DNA of 64,000 nt, from NCBI RefSeq assembly GCF_947500835.1, contig NZ_CANMTQ010000004.1, positions 124,001 to 188,000 of the forward strand, in the 5' to 3' direction. The first letter of the stretch is position 1. Every line of letters starts with the position of its first letter. The notes beneath the pieces were generated by a model, which was not told the DNA's origin, ran no database searches, and worked only from the letters and a program-made list of their open reading frames with translations. This document shows, in pieces, positions 26,459 through 35,988 of the stretch. This DNA is from an uncultured Halomonas sp. (GTDB taxonomy: Bacteria; Pseudomonadota; Gammaproteobacteria; Pseudomonadales; Halomonadaceae). Made by a program: the position numbers and the translations under genes.

Positions 26459-26946
26459 GTGATTCTACTTTCTACCCATGTTCTCTCGACTATTCGCGCA
26501 TTTTAAAAAAACATTACACAAATGTCTGCAAGGCGAATAATTTCGGCAAATGACGACACCTAACGGCAAATTGAAACATAAGCGATTGAGTTATTTTCAA
26601 GCTGTTAACAATTAACAAGATAGCATCACTACCTACGAAAAACCGAGCAAATTCTGACCGAAGTCATTAGACAGATATGATTTTATGTGTCGCCATAGAG
26701 CTACAAAAAACATTGTCATATTACTTTATTTTAACTTAAAAATATAACATGCATATCTTTGATTTTATTGAATTTTAAAAAAAACAAAAAAACACATTAT
26801 TCCCACTTAAGTTGACATGATTATGTTTGTCAATAAACCCTAAAACACCACTGCAATTTTAATTGATTGCCAATAATAATTTTAACTATTAATGTCTCGC
26901 GGTCGATTTGAACATCATTGCCATCACATCAAAAAGGATAAATGCA
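26459..26946. promoter_or_regulatory. AT-rich intergenic region with candidate operators
   Basis: About 490 bases with no supported gene and a base composition far more AT-rich than its neighbours (runs such as AAAAAAAACAAAAAAAC). It contains an inverted repeat TTGACA-N10-TGTCAA at 26812-26833, and TTGATTGCCAATAA at 26863-26876, which matches an FNR/Anr box (TTGAT-N4-ATCAA) well on the left and partly on the right. Both lie upstream of the cytochrome gene and could control it. The composition suggests foreign DNA or a nucleoid-protein-silenced promoter. Confidence 0.5.
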
Positions 26947-28584
26947 GTGGCTTCAAGAAAAATCCCCAAGACCGATATCACGACAATCTGCCTACACTGG
27001 GCATTGGTTATAACGCTAGTATTCAGCCTCTTGACCGGCTTCAGAATCGCTGCAGACAACCCTAACGCCACCCTGGCACCCATACTCAACGTCATTCTAC
27101 TTCAAGGCGATGTGATCCAGTGGCATAGCTGGGCTGCCATGGCGCTGGGCGTCGTCATGATCGCTTATATCATCTTCCTGGTTAGAGCACGGCTGGCTAA
27201 CCGAGTCGCCATAAGAACAGGTCGACAAAATGGATTAACGTCTGAGGATCGTCGCACCCGACTGAAAACATTAAATATAGTTATTTACTGGATAGCATTT
27301 GTTTTACTGTTCATGGCGGTAATAACTGGACTTGTTCTCTATCTTGCGCCGGGACTGCTTCCTTATTGGCTGGTCACGGATACCCATCAGTTTCTTGCCT
27401 GGGCCATCATTGCTTATGTGTTGCTGCACGTTATCGCTCAACTGGCACTTGGCGGCATTCCTCAGCTTCTCAAGATTTTAAATCCTACCGCTGCCTATGG
27501 TGCGGCGGCAATTAGCGCCGTTGCAGTCGCCGGTGCTGCCGCTGCGGGAATATATACACTCGACCGTAATGTCATTGAAGATTTGCCTGTCATCCAGGCA
27601 AAGTCTGCACCCTTGATCGATGGAAAAGCAGATGACGAGGCATGGTCCAAGGCACCAGCGGTCACCATTGCGACCGGCCGAGGGGTCAACAATCCCGCCG
27701 GGGAAGATGTCACGGTGCGCATGATTCACGATGGCGAAAAGCTCTATACGCTGTTCGAATGGCCCGACTCGACGCGCAGTCGCAAGCATTTGCCCCTGCA
27801 GAAAACCGAGCAAGGATGGCAGGTGCTGCAGTCCCAATACGGCATCAATGATGAAAACGATTATTACGAGGACAAGTTCGGTGTCATGTTTGCCTCGTCT
27901 TCGTCTATTGCCGGTGCCGGCACTTCTCACCTGGGTCCGAAACCGATTGCCGACAAGCCGGCGCCAGCCAATGGCCGCGGGTTGCACTACACCACCGACG
28001 ATTCCCTGGTCGATGTCTGGCATTGGAAGTCCGTGCGTACCGGCGCCGTGGGCCAGATCGATGATAATTACTTCGGCCCGCCGATGGATCCGGATCCGGA
28101 AAAGGATCGCTATACCGGCGGTTATACCCAGGACCCCAAGACCAGCGGCGGCTACACCTCGAACTGGGAGAGCTTCGACACCGAGCTCGTCACACCCAAG
28201 CGTCTACCCAAGAATCCTGGGCTGATCGACGGACTGCAGAACGCTTCTCTTGACCCGGAAACGAGTGACGAAGGCCAGTTCTGGATGGCCATGGACGACA
28301 CCATCCCCTACAGCAAGGAGGCGGATACCTATCCGGTGGGCACGATCATGCCTTCGGTGCTGCATGAAGGCCAGACTCAAGGCGATCGTGGCCAGGTTCT
28401 CTCCGCCGCAAAATGGCAAGACGGACGCTGGACGCTGGAAGCCGAGCGCAAACTCGATACCGGATCGAAATTCGATGCAGCCCTGAGTCCGGACAAGCCG
28501 CTGTATATGTGGGTTGCCGTATTCGATCACACCCAGACACGTCACAGCCAGCATCTGCATCCCGTGCGCATGGTCATGCGGTAA
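26947..28584 (+). CDS. Membrane cytochrome b561-like domain fused to ethylbenzene-dehydrogenase-type heme-binding domain
   Basis: A protein of about 545 residues. Residues 1-180 form a four-helix cytochrome b domain with His17, His60, His147 and His161 positioned as heme ligands. After a fifth hydrophobic segment (about 185-205), the rest is an EB_dh/DOMON-like domain (VIQAKSAPLIDGKADDEAW; LYTLFEWPDSTRS; LYMWVAVFDHTQTRHSQHLHPVRM) likely to lie in the periplasm and bind another heme. I start at the GTG with AAGGAT before it; a TTG at 26908 is an alternative. The first 600 bases are AT-rich, the rest GC-rich. The flavin/2Fe-2S reductase 40 bases downstream is the likely electron donor. Confidence 0.8.
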   Translation: MASRKIPKTDITTICLHWALVITLVFSLLTGFRIAADNPNATLAPILNVILLQGDVIQWHSWAAMALGVVMIAYIIFLVRARLANRVAIRTGRQNGLTSEDRRTRLKTLNIVIYWIAFVLLFMAVITGLVLYLAPGLLPYWLVTDTHQFLAWAIIAYVLLHVIAQLALGGIPQLLKILNPTAAYGAAAISAVAVAGAAAAGIYTLDRNVIEDLPVIQAKSAPLIDGKADDEAWSKAPAVTIATGRGVNNPAGEDVTVRMIHDGEKLYTLFEWPDSTRSRKHLPLQKTEQGWQVLQSQYGINDENDYYEDKFGVMFASSSSIAGAGTSHLGPKPIADKPAPANGRGLHYTTDDSLVDVWHWKSVRTGAVGQIDDNYFGPPMDPDPEKDRYTGGYTQDPKTSGGYTSNWESFDTELVTPKRLPKNPGLIDGLQNASLDPETSDEGQFWMAMDDTIPYSKEADTYPVGTIMPSVLHEGQTQGDRGQVLSAAKWQDGRWTLEAERKLDTGSKFDAALSPDKPLYMWVAVFDHTQTRHSQHLHPVRMVMR

Positions 28585-28624
28585 GCACGGGGCATATCGC
28601 CATAGAGCGAAGGAGAAGCACCAC

Positions 28625-29725
28625 ATGGTGAAGCAGATCACGATAGAGCAGTGGCCACACCCGATAGAACTTTCCAAGGGTACGATACTCGATGCGGCGC
28701 TCAAGGCCGGCATCCCCTACCCTCACGACTGCCGTTCCGGGGAATGCGGTCAATGCAAATCGCGTCTATTGCAAGGTGAGGTTCGTCACGATCCCTGCCT
28801 GGCCGTTGCATTAAGCCCTGAGGAGCGGCAAAGCGGACTTTTGTTGGCTTGTCGCTGCCGACCCAAGACGGACATCGTTGTGTGCTGGCAGGAAACAGGG
28901 GCGCAGCAACCTGCCTTTGCCCCGGCCAGCCACAGCGCGACGGTTCACAAGATAGAGCGGAAATCACGCTCCGTGGTTCGGCTTTGGCTGACGCCTGTAG
29001 GCGCTCCCATGGAGTTCATGGCGGGTCAGTATGCGCGCCTTCGAATCGGTAACTTGCCGGCACGCTCCTATTCCATGGCCAACCTGTCCGGCGCCGACCT
29101 ATTGGAATTTCATATTACGCATCTGCCGGATGGTCTGGTCAGCGACCACATTGCCCAACAGCTTAAGCCAGGCGATGCCGTACATCTCGAAGGCCCTTTC
29201 GGCACCGCGCATCTGCGCGAGGAGCATGATGGCCCGCTTCTAGCGGTGGCGGGCGGCACTGGTCTTGCCCCTATCCTGTCGATCCTGCGCACCGCGCTTG
29301 CGAAACGGCCGGAGCAGACCATTCATCTTTATTACGGAGTCAGAGAGCATGACGACCTTCATGCCGAAGAAGAGTTGGCATGGCTTGCGGATAGTTATTC
29401 CAACCTGCGGGTACATATCGTTCTAACGAAATCCACCCAGGCGGAAACCCATCAAATCCAGACTCGACTGTCCGACGCGCACTTACCAAAAACGTATCGT
29501 AAAGGCGCCCTGCATCACGTGTTCGCAGCGGATTTCGATTCCCTGGCTGGCGTCCCCCTTTATACCGCCGGCTCCCCGGGAATGGTGGAAGCGGTCAGGG
29601 AGATGGGCATCGCCAAGGGCGTCGCGCCAAGCGATATTCATGCGGACGTGTTTCGCGCCGAACCCAGTGCCGTCAGTCCTTCTGAAGGCGGCCTGATGAA
29701 GCGTTTCATGAGCTTTTTATCTTGA
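28625..29725 (+). CDS. 2Fe-2S ferredoxin / FAD / NAD(P)H oxidoreductase
   Basis: A 366-residue single-chain reductase. An N-terminal plant-type 2Fe-2S domain has cysteines in DCRSGECGQCKS (C-x4-C-x2-C) and the fourth in LLACRC. It is followed by an FAD domain (ARSYSMAN) and an NAD(P)H domain (AVAGGTGLAPILS; YTAGSPGMV). Same layout as CDP-6-deoxy-glucose reductase and oxygenase reductases, but no oxygenase is nearby. AGGAGA precedes the ATG. Co-transcription with the cytochrome/EB_dh gene suggests it feeds electrons to that membrane protein; inference. Confidence 0.9.
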   Translation: MVKQITIEQWPHPIELSKGTILDAALKAGIPYPHDCRSGECGQCKSRLLQGEVRHDPCLAVALSPEERQSGLLLACRCRPKTDIVVCWQETGAQQPAFAPASHSATVHKIERKSRSVVRLWLTPVGAPMEFMAGQYARLRIGNLPARSYSMANLSGADLLEFHITHLPDGLVSDHIAQQLKPGDAVHLEGPFGTAHLREEHDGPLLAVAGGTGLAPILSILRTALAKRPEQTIHLYYGVREHDDLHAEEELAWLADSYSNLRVHIVLTKSTQAETHQIQTRLSDAHLPKTYRKGALHHVFAADFDSLAGVPLYTAGSPGMVEAVREMGIAKGVAPSDIHADVFRAEPSAVSPSEGGLMKRFMSFLS

Positions 29726-29732
29726 AGAAACG

Positions 29733-29763
29733 TTGAATAACCTGGCCAAGGGGTTTTATTCAA
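29733..29763. repeat. Hairpin after the reductase gene
   Basis: TTGAATAA (29733-29740) and TTATTCAA (29756-29763) are perfect inverted copies, with further CC/GG pairing inside. No T-run follows. It may stabilise the end of the cytochrome-reductase transcript. The flank GAAACGTTGAATAA resembles the MITE end at 13663, which could be chance. Confidence 0.4.
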
Positions 29764-29784
29764 GGGTTGCCGGCGAACTGAATA

Positions 29785-29800
29785 CTGGTTATTTTTACAG
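29785..29800 (+). promoter_or_regulatory. LexA operator of the umuDC operon
   Basis: CTGGTTATTTTTACAG fits the CTG-N10-CAG SOS box with an AT-rich centre and lies 37 bases before the umuD ATG, where LexA would block the promoter. It supports DNA-damage control of the operon. Confidence 0.85.
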
Positions 29801-29837
29801 TATCAATTTGCCGACACTTTTCTACCTTGGAGATCCC

Positions 29838-30278
29838 ATGGCCATCAGCCACTTCGCTACCACCACGCCCTCTAGAGATAGAAGTTCCTTTAGTGTTGGA
29901 GAGCAGCGCGGCGCCAGTGGCTTTCCCTCCCCCGCGGATGACTACCAGGAAGCACCGCTGGATCTCAATCGCTACCTGATCCCCCGCCCGGCTTCGACCT
30001 TTTTCATGCGAGTGTCCGGTAACACATTGAACAACGTCGGCTTTCATGATGGCGACTTGCTGATCGTCGATCGCTCCCAAAAAGCCCTGCCAGGCCAATG
30101 GCTGGTAGCCGTCGTCAATGGCGAACTGGCCCTGTACCGCCTGGAGGGCCAAGGCAGGCGCTGGTGGCTGCGCGGCGGTGATGCACGCCAGGCGTGCCTG
30201 CCTCTGGAAGGCGACAATGACTACCGATTATGGGGGTTGGTGTGCCATGTCATTCACGACTGTCGCAGGCCAGGCTGA
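29838..30278 (+). CDS. umuD: UmuD-like protein lacking the Ser-Lys catalytic dyad
   Basis: A 146-residue protein clearly of the UmuD/LexA peptidase family: [11 protein letters not shown] at the cleavage region, [29 protein letters not shown] and a [11 protein letters not shown] end. The residue at the position of E. coli Ser60 is Thr63 (SGNT instead of SGDS), and the position of Lys97 is Tyr100, with the family spacing of 37 kept. The scissile pair would be Ser27-Gly28 rather than Cys-Gly or Ala-Gly. Self-cleavage therefore seems impossible or strongly altered. GGAGAT precedes the ATG; umuC starts three bases after the stop. Confidence 0.9.
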   Translation: MAISHFATTTPSRDRSSFSVGEQRGASGFPSPADDYQEAPLDLNRYLIPRPASTFFMRVSGNTLNNVGFHDGDLLIVDRSQKALPGQWLVAVVNGELALYRLEGQGRRWWLRGGDARQACLPLEGDNDYRLWGLVCHVIHDCRRPG

Positions 30279-30280
30279 AC

Positions 30281-31543
30281 ATGTACGCCCTCATCGATTG
30301 CAACAACTTTTTTGTCAGCTGCGAGCGTCTGTTCGATCCCCAGCTGGAAGGCATGCCAGTCGGGGTGCTGTCGAACAACGATGGCTGCGTGATTGCGCGC
30401 TCCGAGGAGCTCAAGGCGCTTGGCGTCGCCATGGGCATGCCGGCCCACAAGATCCCGATTGCTCAACGGCGAAAACTGGTTCTCAAGTCGTCCAACTATG
30501 CGCTTTATGGCGATCTTTCAGGGCGCGTGCAACGGGTTCTGGCTCAGTGCGTGCCCGCCCTGGAGCCCTACTCCATCGACGAGTGTTTTCTCGATCTTCG
30601 CGGTATGAGCGGCGATCTCGAAAGCCTGGGACGTGATCTGGTGAAGCGCGTGGAGCGCGAAGTGGGATTGCCTGTGTCCTTGGGTATTGCGCCAACTCGC
30701 ACCTTGGCCAAGCTGGCCAATCACCAGGCCAAGCGTATGCCTGGCCGGCCTCAGGTATGTATCTGGCCGGATGCTACGGCCTCGGCGCTGGACCAGCATC
30801 TGCGCCAGCTGTCGGTCAAGGACGTGTGGGGCATCGGTGCGCGGCTTGCGCTGCAGCTCAGCGATCTGAAAGTCGACAGTGCCGCCGATCTGCGCGACGC
30901 CCCGGAATCCTGGCTGCGCAAGCGTTTCAGTGTCGTGGTGGCGCGCACTGCCCGGGAACTCAAGGGAACGCCTTGTATCAAGGCTCAGGATCTGGAGTCA
31001 CCGCGTCGCAGCATCCTGTGCTCGCGATCCTTTGGCCGCCTGTTGAACGATCCGCAACAACTCAGCGAGGCGTTGCGTCATCACTGTCAGCGTGCCGGCG
31101 AGAAACTGCGTCGGGACGATATGCTTGCAGGCGCCGTGGGGGTTTTCTTGCGTACCAGCCACCATCATCCAGGCCCGCAGCAACATTACCCGCTATGGAC
31201 GACATTGCCGTTCCCGAGTGCAGACACGGTGCGACTCAATCGGCAGGCCCAGCAGCTGTTGGAACGGCTCTGGCGCCCGGGCTATGCCTATCAGAAAATG
31301 GGCGTCATGCTCAGCGAATTGAGTCCACGACGCCATAGCCAGCCGTCTTTGCTCGATGGCTGTGAACCGATACGCCAAGAAGCGCTGATGCAGGCCTGGG
31401 ACGCCATTCGTCAACGCTATGGACGCGAAGCCTTGACCTTGGGCGTACAGCAACAGCAGAGTGCATGGCGCATGAACAGTCGCCATCGTTCCGCCCGCTA
31501 CACGACTCGTTGGGACGAGCTGCCCAGCGTACGCTCAGGTTGA
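30281..31543 (+). CDS. umuC: Y-family DNA polymerase V catalytic subunit
   Basis: Translesion polymerase subunit, 420 residues (E. coli 422). The palm carboxylates are intact: [18 protein letters not shown] holds the first Asp, and [12 protein letters not shown] the Asp-Glu pair. [17 protein letters not shown] and the little-finger and C-terminal domains are present, with HSQPSLLDG as a possible beta-clamp motif. I start at 30281 directly after umuD; the frame extends upstream without cause. It is controlled by the LexA site at 29785. With this UmuD partner, the polymerase may be activated differently from E. coli Pol V. Confidence 0.95.
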   Translation: MYALIDCNNFFVSCERLFDPQLEGMPVGVLSNNDGCVIARSEELKALGVAMGMPAHKIPIAQRRKLVLKSSNYALYGDLSGRVQRVLAQCVPALEPYSIDECFLDLRGMSGDLESLGRDLVKRVEREVGLPVSLGIAPTRTLAKLANHQAKRMPGRPQVCIWPDATASALDQHLRQLSVKDVWGIGARLALQLSDLKVDSAADLRDAPESWLRKRFSVVVARTARELKGTPCIKAQDLESPRRSILCSRSFGRLLNDPQQLSEALRHHCQRAGEKLRRDDMLAGAVGVFLRTSHHHPGPQQHYPLWTTLPFPSADTVRLNRQAQQLLERLWRPGYAYQKMGVMLSELSPRRHSQPSLLDGCEPIRQEALMQAWDAIRQRYGREALTLGVQQQQSAWRMNSRHRSARYTTRWDELPSVRSG

Positions 31544-31552
31544 TATCCGTCG

Positions 31553-32140
31553 TTATTGACTCTGGCTTTTATTCTCAAGCTCCGTATCACGATCAAAGGG
31601 GGACGGCGCCTCCTTGAACTCCGCATACAGCTGGGGGTAAGCCTCCTGCAGCCGGGAAAGACTGTCTTCCGCACCCGCCGGCAGCATCTTGAGCAGCCGC
31701 TGCTGGTCTTCATCGGTCAAATGCGTCCGAATCAGCGGAAACAGCTTCTCACGCTCGGCGCGAAGATAGGCTCGGTGTGCGTCCAGATACGCCTTGAGAT
31801 CGTCGGCAAAACGGTCCATGGGGACGACCGCATCCATCAGAATCATGTCGATATTGTGGGAAAGCTGGAGCAAGCGCTCATGCAGCCCCTGATAATCACT
31901 GGCCAGTTGACGGCTCAACTCATCCGCTTCCGGTGCCTTGGCCAACAGATGTTCACTGTAAAGCCGCTCCAAGGGGATGGTGAAGCTGTTCATATAGTCG
32001 AGAATGTAGTCCACGACTTCTCGCACCAGCTGGAAATCCGGACGCTTACCATGGGCCAGCGTTCTGTGCTTGAGCGATAGCACGTGAAGCAATCGCGCCA
32101 TATTGGCATGATCTCGTCGCAACTGAGTCAGCATGGGCAT
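31553..32140 (-). CDS. Hemerythrin-like (HHE) four-helix protein with missing metal ligands
   Basis: A 195-residue helical protein with hemerythrin/HHE order: helix A LRRDHANMARLLHVL (His11), helix B YILDYMNSFTIPLERLY, helix C YQGLHERLL (His87), helix D AYLRAEREKLFPLIRTHL. In most relatives helix B has HHPxED and helix D begins with His; here these are Thr-Ile-Pro and Tyr125. So several di-iron ligands are gone, and the classic O2-binding site is unlikely. The tail after 170 is polar. GGAGGT precedes the ATG. Function unknown; it is divergent from rarA. Confidence 0.75.
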   Translation of the reverse strand: MPMLTQLRRDHANMARLLHVLSLKHRTLAHGKRPDFQLVREVVDYILDYMNSFTIPLERLYSEHLLAKAPEADELSRQLASDYQGLHERLLQLSHNIDMILMDAVVPMDRFADDLKAYLDAHRAYLRAEREKLFPLIRTHLTDEDQQRLLKMLPAGAEDSLSRLQEAYPQLYAEFKEAPSPFDRDTELENKSQSQ

Positions 32141-32333
32141 GGTAATACCTCCTTCTGCTGGGAGCTGAACAGAGTCAAATAAAACGCGATATAAGATGCG
32201 CTTTCTCGACTCGAATGTTTACCCTAGTCGCTACTGGCAGATTGCGCTCGCTAAAATTGTCACCAAGCGCTTACCGTTACTCTAGTTTAAGCAAAATTCC
32301 CAGCACTGGTTTTTTTCGGCACGAGTCAACTTC

Positions 32334-33698
32334 ATGGATCTTTTCAGTCAGCACGCCCAGAACGATAGCGCTCCTCTGGCCTTTCGCATGCGCCCCCGCA
32401 GTCTTGACGACTACACGGGCCAGCAGGCGTTGGTCGGTCCCGACAAGCCCTTGCGCCGCATGGCGGAAAGCGGCGTAGTGCGCTCGATGATCTTGTGGGG
32501 CCCTCCAGGCGTGGGCAAAACCACGTTGGCGGAGATATTGGCCGACGCCTCCGGGGCTCAGCTGGAGCAGCTTTCCGCGGTCATGGCAGGGGTCAAGGAG
32601 ATTCGCGCTGCCGTGGAACGCGCCCAGGTCGCCCAGAGTCAGCAACGCCCCACGGTGCTGTTTCTAGACGAAATTCATCGTCTCAACAAGAGCCAGCAGG
32701 ACGCCCTATTGCCCCATGTGGAATCCGGCTTGCTGACCTTGATCGGCGCTACCACGGAAAACCCCTCCTTCGAGGTCAATTCCGCCCTGCTGTCGCGGGC
32801 TCGGGTCTACGTACTCAAGAAGCTCGACGATGATGAGCTTCGACAAGTACTGCGCCATGCCCTGAGTGATCAAGAAAACGGTCTTGGCAAGCGCCACATT
32901 CAGGCTGATGACGAGGTGCTGACAGTGCTTGCCCGGGCCAGCGGCGGCGACGCAAGACGTGCCCTTGGTCTATTGGAAACCGCTTGCGATTTCACTCATG
33001 CCGAGGGCGGCAAGGAGTATTTGAACAAAGATGCCCTCGAGGAAGTCATCGGGCATCAAGCCAGTGCTTTCGACAAGCAAGGTGATCACTATTACGATCT
33101 GCTCTCGGCAATCCACAAATCGATTCGTTCGTCCCGGCCGGATGCGGCGCTACTGTATATGGCGCAGTTCATGCAAGGCGGTGGTGATCCGCTTGATGTG
33201 GTGCGCCGTCTAACCGCCATTGCTTCCGAGGATGTGGGCAATGCCGAACCAAGGGCGCTGCCGCTGGTCATCGCCGCCTGGGATGCCTACCTGCGCCTGG
33301 GAGATTACGAAGGTCAGCGAGCTATCGCCCATGCTGCCATTCATCTGGCGGTAGCGCCCAAGAGTAATGCCATAGAACGCGCCTGGCAGGGAGCGAAACG
33401 ATTTGCCAAGGAAAACCCGGACCTGGAAGTGCCTGTCTATCTGCGTAATGCACCGACCAAGTTGATGGCTTCCTTGGGTCATGGCGAGGGCTATCGTTAC
33501 GCCCACAAGGAGCCCCAGGGCTATCCGGCGGGCAGCGCCCACGACTGCTGGCCGGAGGGATTACCCAAGACCCGTTTCTTCGATCCTAGCGAACACGGCC
33601 AGGAAAAGCGCTTCAAGCAGATGCAGGCCTATCGTGCGGAGCTAGACGCCCAGGCCGACGATCATCAAACGAATACGAACGCCAACAACCCAGACTAG
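32334..33698 (+). CDS. rarA: Replication-associated recombination protein RarA (MgsA)
   Basis: AAA+ ATPase related to the clamp loader and RuvB, acting at stalled forks. The protein has 454 residues: Walker [14 protein letters not shown] near 55, Walker [13 protein letters not shown], sensor 1 GATTENPSF, Arg finger [10 protein letters not shown], and the tetramerisation domain with [18 protein letters not shown] near the end. In E. coli ftsK-lolA-rarA run in one direction; here rarA points toward lolA-ftsK with a phospholipase gene between, so the block has been rearranged. Confidence 0.96.
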   Translation: MDLFSQHAQNDSAPLAFRMRPRSLDDYTGQQALVGPDKPLRRMAESGVVRSMILWGPPGVGKTTLAEILADASGAQLEQLSAVMAGVKEIRAAVERAQVAQSQQRPTVLFLDEIHRLNKSQQDALLPHVESGLLTLIGATTENPSFEVNSALLSRARVYVLKKLDDDELRQVLRHALSDQENGLGKRHIQADDEVLTVLARASGGDARRALGLLETACDFTHAEGGKEYLNKDALEEVIGHQASAFDKQGDHYYDLLSAIHKSIRSSRPDAALLYMAQFMQGGGDPLDVVRRLTAIASEDVGNAEPRALPLVIAAWDAYLRLGDYEGQRAIAHAAIHLAVAPKSNAIERAWQGAKRFAKENPDLEVPVYLRNAPTKLMASLGHGEGYRYAHKEPQGYPAGSAHDCWPEGLPKTRFFDPSEHGQEKRFKQMQAYRAELDAQADDHQTNTNANNPD

Positions 33699-33723
33699 AT
33701 GTTACTTTGAAAAGGATTTCGCC

Positions 33724-35325
33724 ATGCTCTCGAACGCCGTGCCCTCAAAAGCCATGCCTTCGAAATCAACGCCCACCTTCGGCGTCGCAGCCTCCCTGTT
33801 TGGCTCTTTATTCAGTATGGCTCTATTGGGTGGCTGCTCTTCGTTGCCCTCTCTGGAAGATCGCTCTCACACATCCGCCTTGCCTCTCGCTGAGGCTACT
33901 GAGACTCAGCTCGGTCAGGCAGCCAGCGAACGTACTGCCCAGCACCCGGGGGTCAGCGGCCTTTATCTGCTCGACGATCCACGCATTGCCTTCGCCGCCC
34001 GGGCGCTGCTGGCTCAAGCGGCTGAGCGCACCCTGGACGTGCAGTACTACATTTGGGAAGACGACCTGACGGGAACGCTGCTGATACAGGCGCTGTTTGA
34101 TGCTGCAAGGCGCAATGTTCGAGTGCGGCTACTGCTGGATGATCTAGGCAACAGCCTGTCAGACAATCTTCTGGCGGCTCTGAGCGAACATCCGAATATC
34201 GAAGTGCGCCTATTCAATCCCTTCAAGCATCGCAACTTCAAATACCTGGGCTTTGTTACGGACTTTTCCAGAACCAACCGGCGCATGCACAACAAGTCCT
34301 TCACCGTGGACAACCAGGCTACCATTGTTGGGGGTCGCAATATTGGCGATGAGTATTTCGGGGCCACGGACGGCGCGTTATTTTCCGATCTCGACGTACT
34401 GGCCATAGGCCCTGTAGTACAGGAAGTCTCCGAGGATTTCGATCACTATTGGGCCAGTGGTTCGGCCTACCCGGTGGACCGGCTGCTTCCCGCGGCGTCT
34501 TCAGGCACGCTGGACGATCTGTCTTCCCGAACGGCACATATCAAACAGCAGCCCGCCGCACGAAAATATATTGAAGCGCTGGAGGAAAATCGCACCGTCA
34601 CACTGCTACTCAGTGGCGAACTCGACCTTGTCTGGGCGCCTACAAAACTTCTAAGCGACGATCCTGCCAAGGGTCTCGGCGAGGCGCCCCGGAAGAACCA
34701 TCTGATCGATCAGATATCCGGCATCATTCGTGACAGCGAACGCTCTCTCGATATCGTATCCGGCTATTTCGTACCTACCCGGCGTGGCACACAGCTGTTG
34801 ACTGACCTGGCCGACCGGGGCGTGAAAGTCAACGTGCTTACCAATTCCCTGGCAGCTACGGATGTGGCGATGGTGCATGCAGGCTACGCCAAGTGGCGCA
34901 AACCCCTGCTCAAGGCCGGGGTTTCACTTTTCGAAATGCAATCCAGTGTAAAGAACGCTCCCCCCAGCGCCAGCCCCGCCCCTTTCAGTAGCTCCAGCTC
35001 GAGTCTGCACGCCAAGACCTTCGCCTTGGATGGCGAAACGCTTTTCATCGGTTCGTTCAATTTCGATCCTCGATCAGCGACGTTCAATACCGAACTGGGT
35101 TTTTTGATCGAAGACCCAAGCGTCGCTCAGGCCTTGAATCGTACCTTTGAAGAGAAAATTCCTGCCCGAGCATATCAGGTGAAACTTGATGATGAGGGCG
35201 ATCTCTATTGGCTTTCCAGGGTAGACAGTCAGACCAGACGCTACGACACCGAGCCAGATACCTCCTGGTGGAAGCGCCAGTCCGTCAAATTCTTCGCGTT
35301 ATTGCCTATCGACTGGTTGTTGTAG
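33724..35325 (+). CDS. Phospholipase D family lipoprotein (cardiolipin synthase C-like)
   Basis: A 533-residue protein with a lipobox (MALLGGCSS, Cys near 39) and two HKD motifs: HNKSFTVDNQATIVGGRN and HAKTFALDGETLFIGSFNFD. The overall layout matches ClsC-type synthases, which make cardiolipin by transphosphatidylation, but membrane anchoring by lipid rather than helices suggests action at the periplasmic face. A Ser/Pro stretch (NAPPSASPAPFSSSSSS) precedes the second motif. AAAGGA precedes the ATG. It is 25 bases from rarA. Confidence 0.88.
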   Translation: MLSNAVPSKAMPSKSTPTFGVAASLFGSLFSMALLGGCSSLPSLEDRSHTSALPLAEATETQLGQAASERTAQHPGVSGLYLLDDPRIAFAARALLAQAAERTLDVQYYIWEDDLTGTLLIQALFDAARRNVRVRLLLDDLGNSLSDNLLAALSEHPNIEVRLFNPFKHRNFKYLGFVTDFSRTNRRMHNKSFTVDNQATIVGGRNIGDEYFGATDGALFSDLDVLAIGPVVQEVSEDFDHYWASGSAYPVDRLLPAASSGTLDDLSSRTAHIKQQPAARKYIEALEENRTVTLLLSGELDLVWAPTKLLSDDPAKGLGEAPRKNHLIDQISGIIRDSERSLDIVSGYFVPTRRGTQLLTDLADRGVKVNVLTNSLAATDVAMVHAGYAKWRKPLLKAGVSLFEMQSSVKNAPPSASPAPFSSSSSSLHAKTFALDGETLFIGSFNFDPRSATFNTELGFLIEDPSVAQALNRTFEEKIPARAYQVKLDDEGDLYWLSRVDSQTRRYDTEPDTSWWKRQSVKFFALLPIDWLL

Positions 35326-35355
35326 AAACAACCGTAGCAGGAAAATCGCCAGCCG

Positions 35356-35988
35356 TTAGCGAGACTCACGAATCACGTCCACGTCTTCAGGAATTTCAAA
35401 CTCGAACGTGGACGGATCGATCGTTTGATTGTACTGCGGGTTCTGGAAACTGATGGCGGTTTGCTGACCCGTGCTGTCATTCATGCGCAGGCCTCTCAAT
35501 GTCTCGGAATGAAAGACGAGCTTGAGTTGCTCAAACAGGGTATCCGGGCTTTTGGGTATCAGGCTGAACGTCTCGGTGGCTCCTTGCTGCTGACGAGATA
35601 CCTCATAATCATCCGCCAGGGCGTCGGCACTACCGGATAGCAGTAGTGCAGGCGTATGCGTCACTCGGGTATCCAGCGGCTGTACCGTTACCTGGGCCAA
35701 ATCGGGGTCATACAAGTAGATCTCTTCGCCATCGGACACCACCACCTGCTTGTAGGGCGCATCGACTTCCCAGCGAAATTTGCCCGGACGCGACAGCAAC
35801 ATGGTGCCCTCGGCGCTCTGCAATTGAGAACCCGAGCTATCGAGAATCTGTTGCTCGAACCCGGCGGAATAGGTTTCAAGAGGTTCGAGCAAGCTCGTCA
35901 ACCGCGAGGCAGCCTGCTCGTCCGCGCTTGCGGCCAGCGGCATCATCAGTGCCATTCCCATTGTTGCCAGTTTGTTTGACACCTTCAT
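35356..35988 (-). CDS. lolA: Outer-membrane lipoprotein carrier protein
   Basis: Periplasmic chaperone that ferries lipoproteins from LolCDE to LolB. It has 210 residues with a signal peptide (MKVSNKLATMGMALMMPLAASA) and LolA signatures FEQQILDSSG, GTMLLSRPGKFRWEVDAPY, QVVVSDGEEIYLYDPDLAQV. The ATG at 35988 has AAGGAG before it, so the six extra residues upstream are excluded. It is transcribed after ftsK, as in E. coli, with a 155-base gap. Confidence 0.94.
   Translation of the reverse strand: MKVSNKLATMGMALMMPLAASADEQAASRLTSLLEPLETYSAGFEQQILDSSGSQLQSAEGTMLLSRPGKFRWEVDAPYKQVVVSDGEEIYLYDPDLAQVTVQPLDTRVTHTPALLLSGSADALADDYEVSRQQQGATETFSLIPKSPDTLFEQLKLVFHSETLRGLRMNDSTGQQTAISFQNPQYNQTIDPSTFEFEIPEDVDVIRESR

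Noticed and set aside
29727..29763. Second copy of the MITE-like element
   Set aside because: Shares only part of one end (GAAACGTTGAATAA); length and interior differ, so kept as a simple hairpin.
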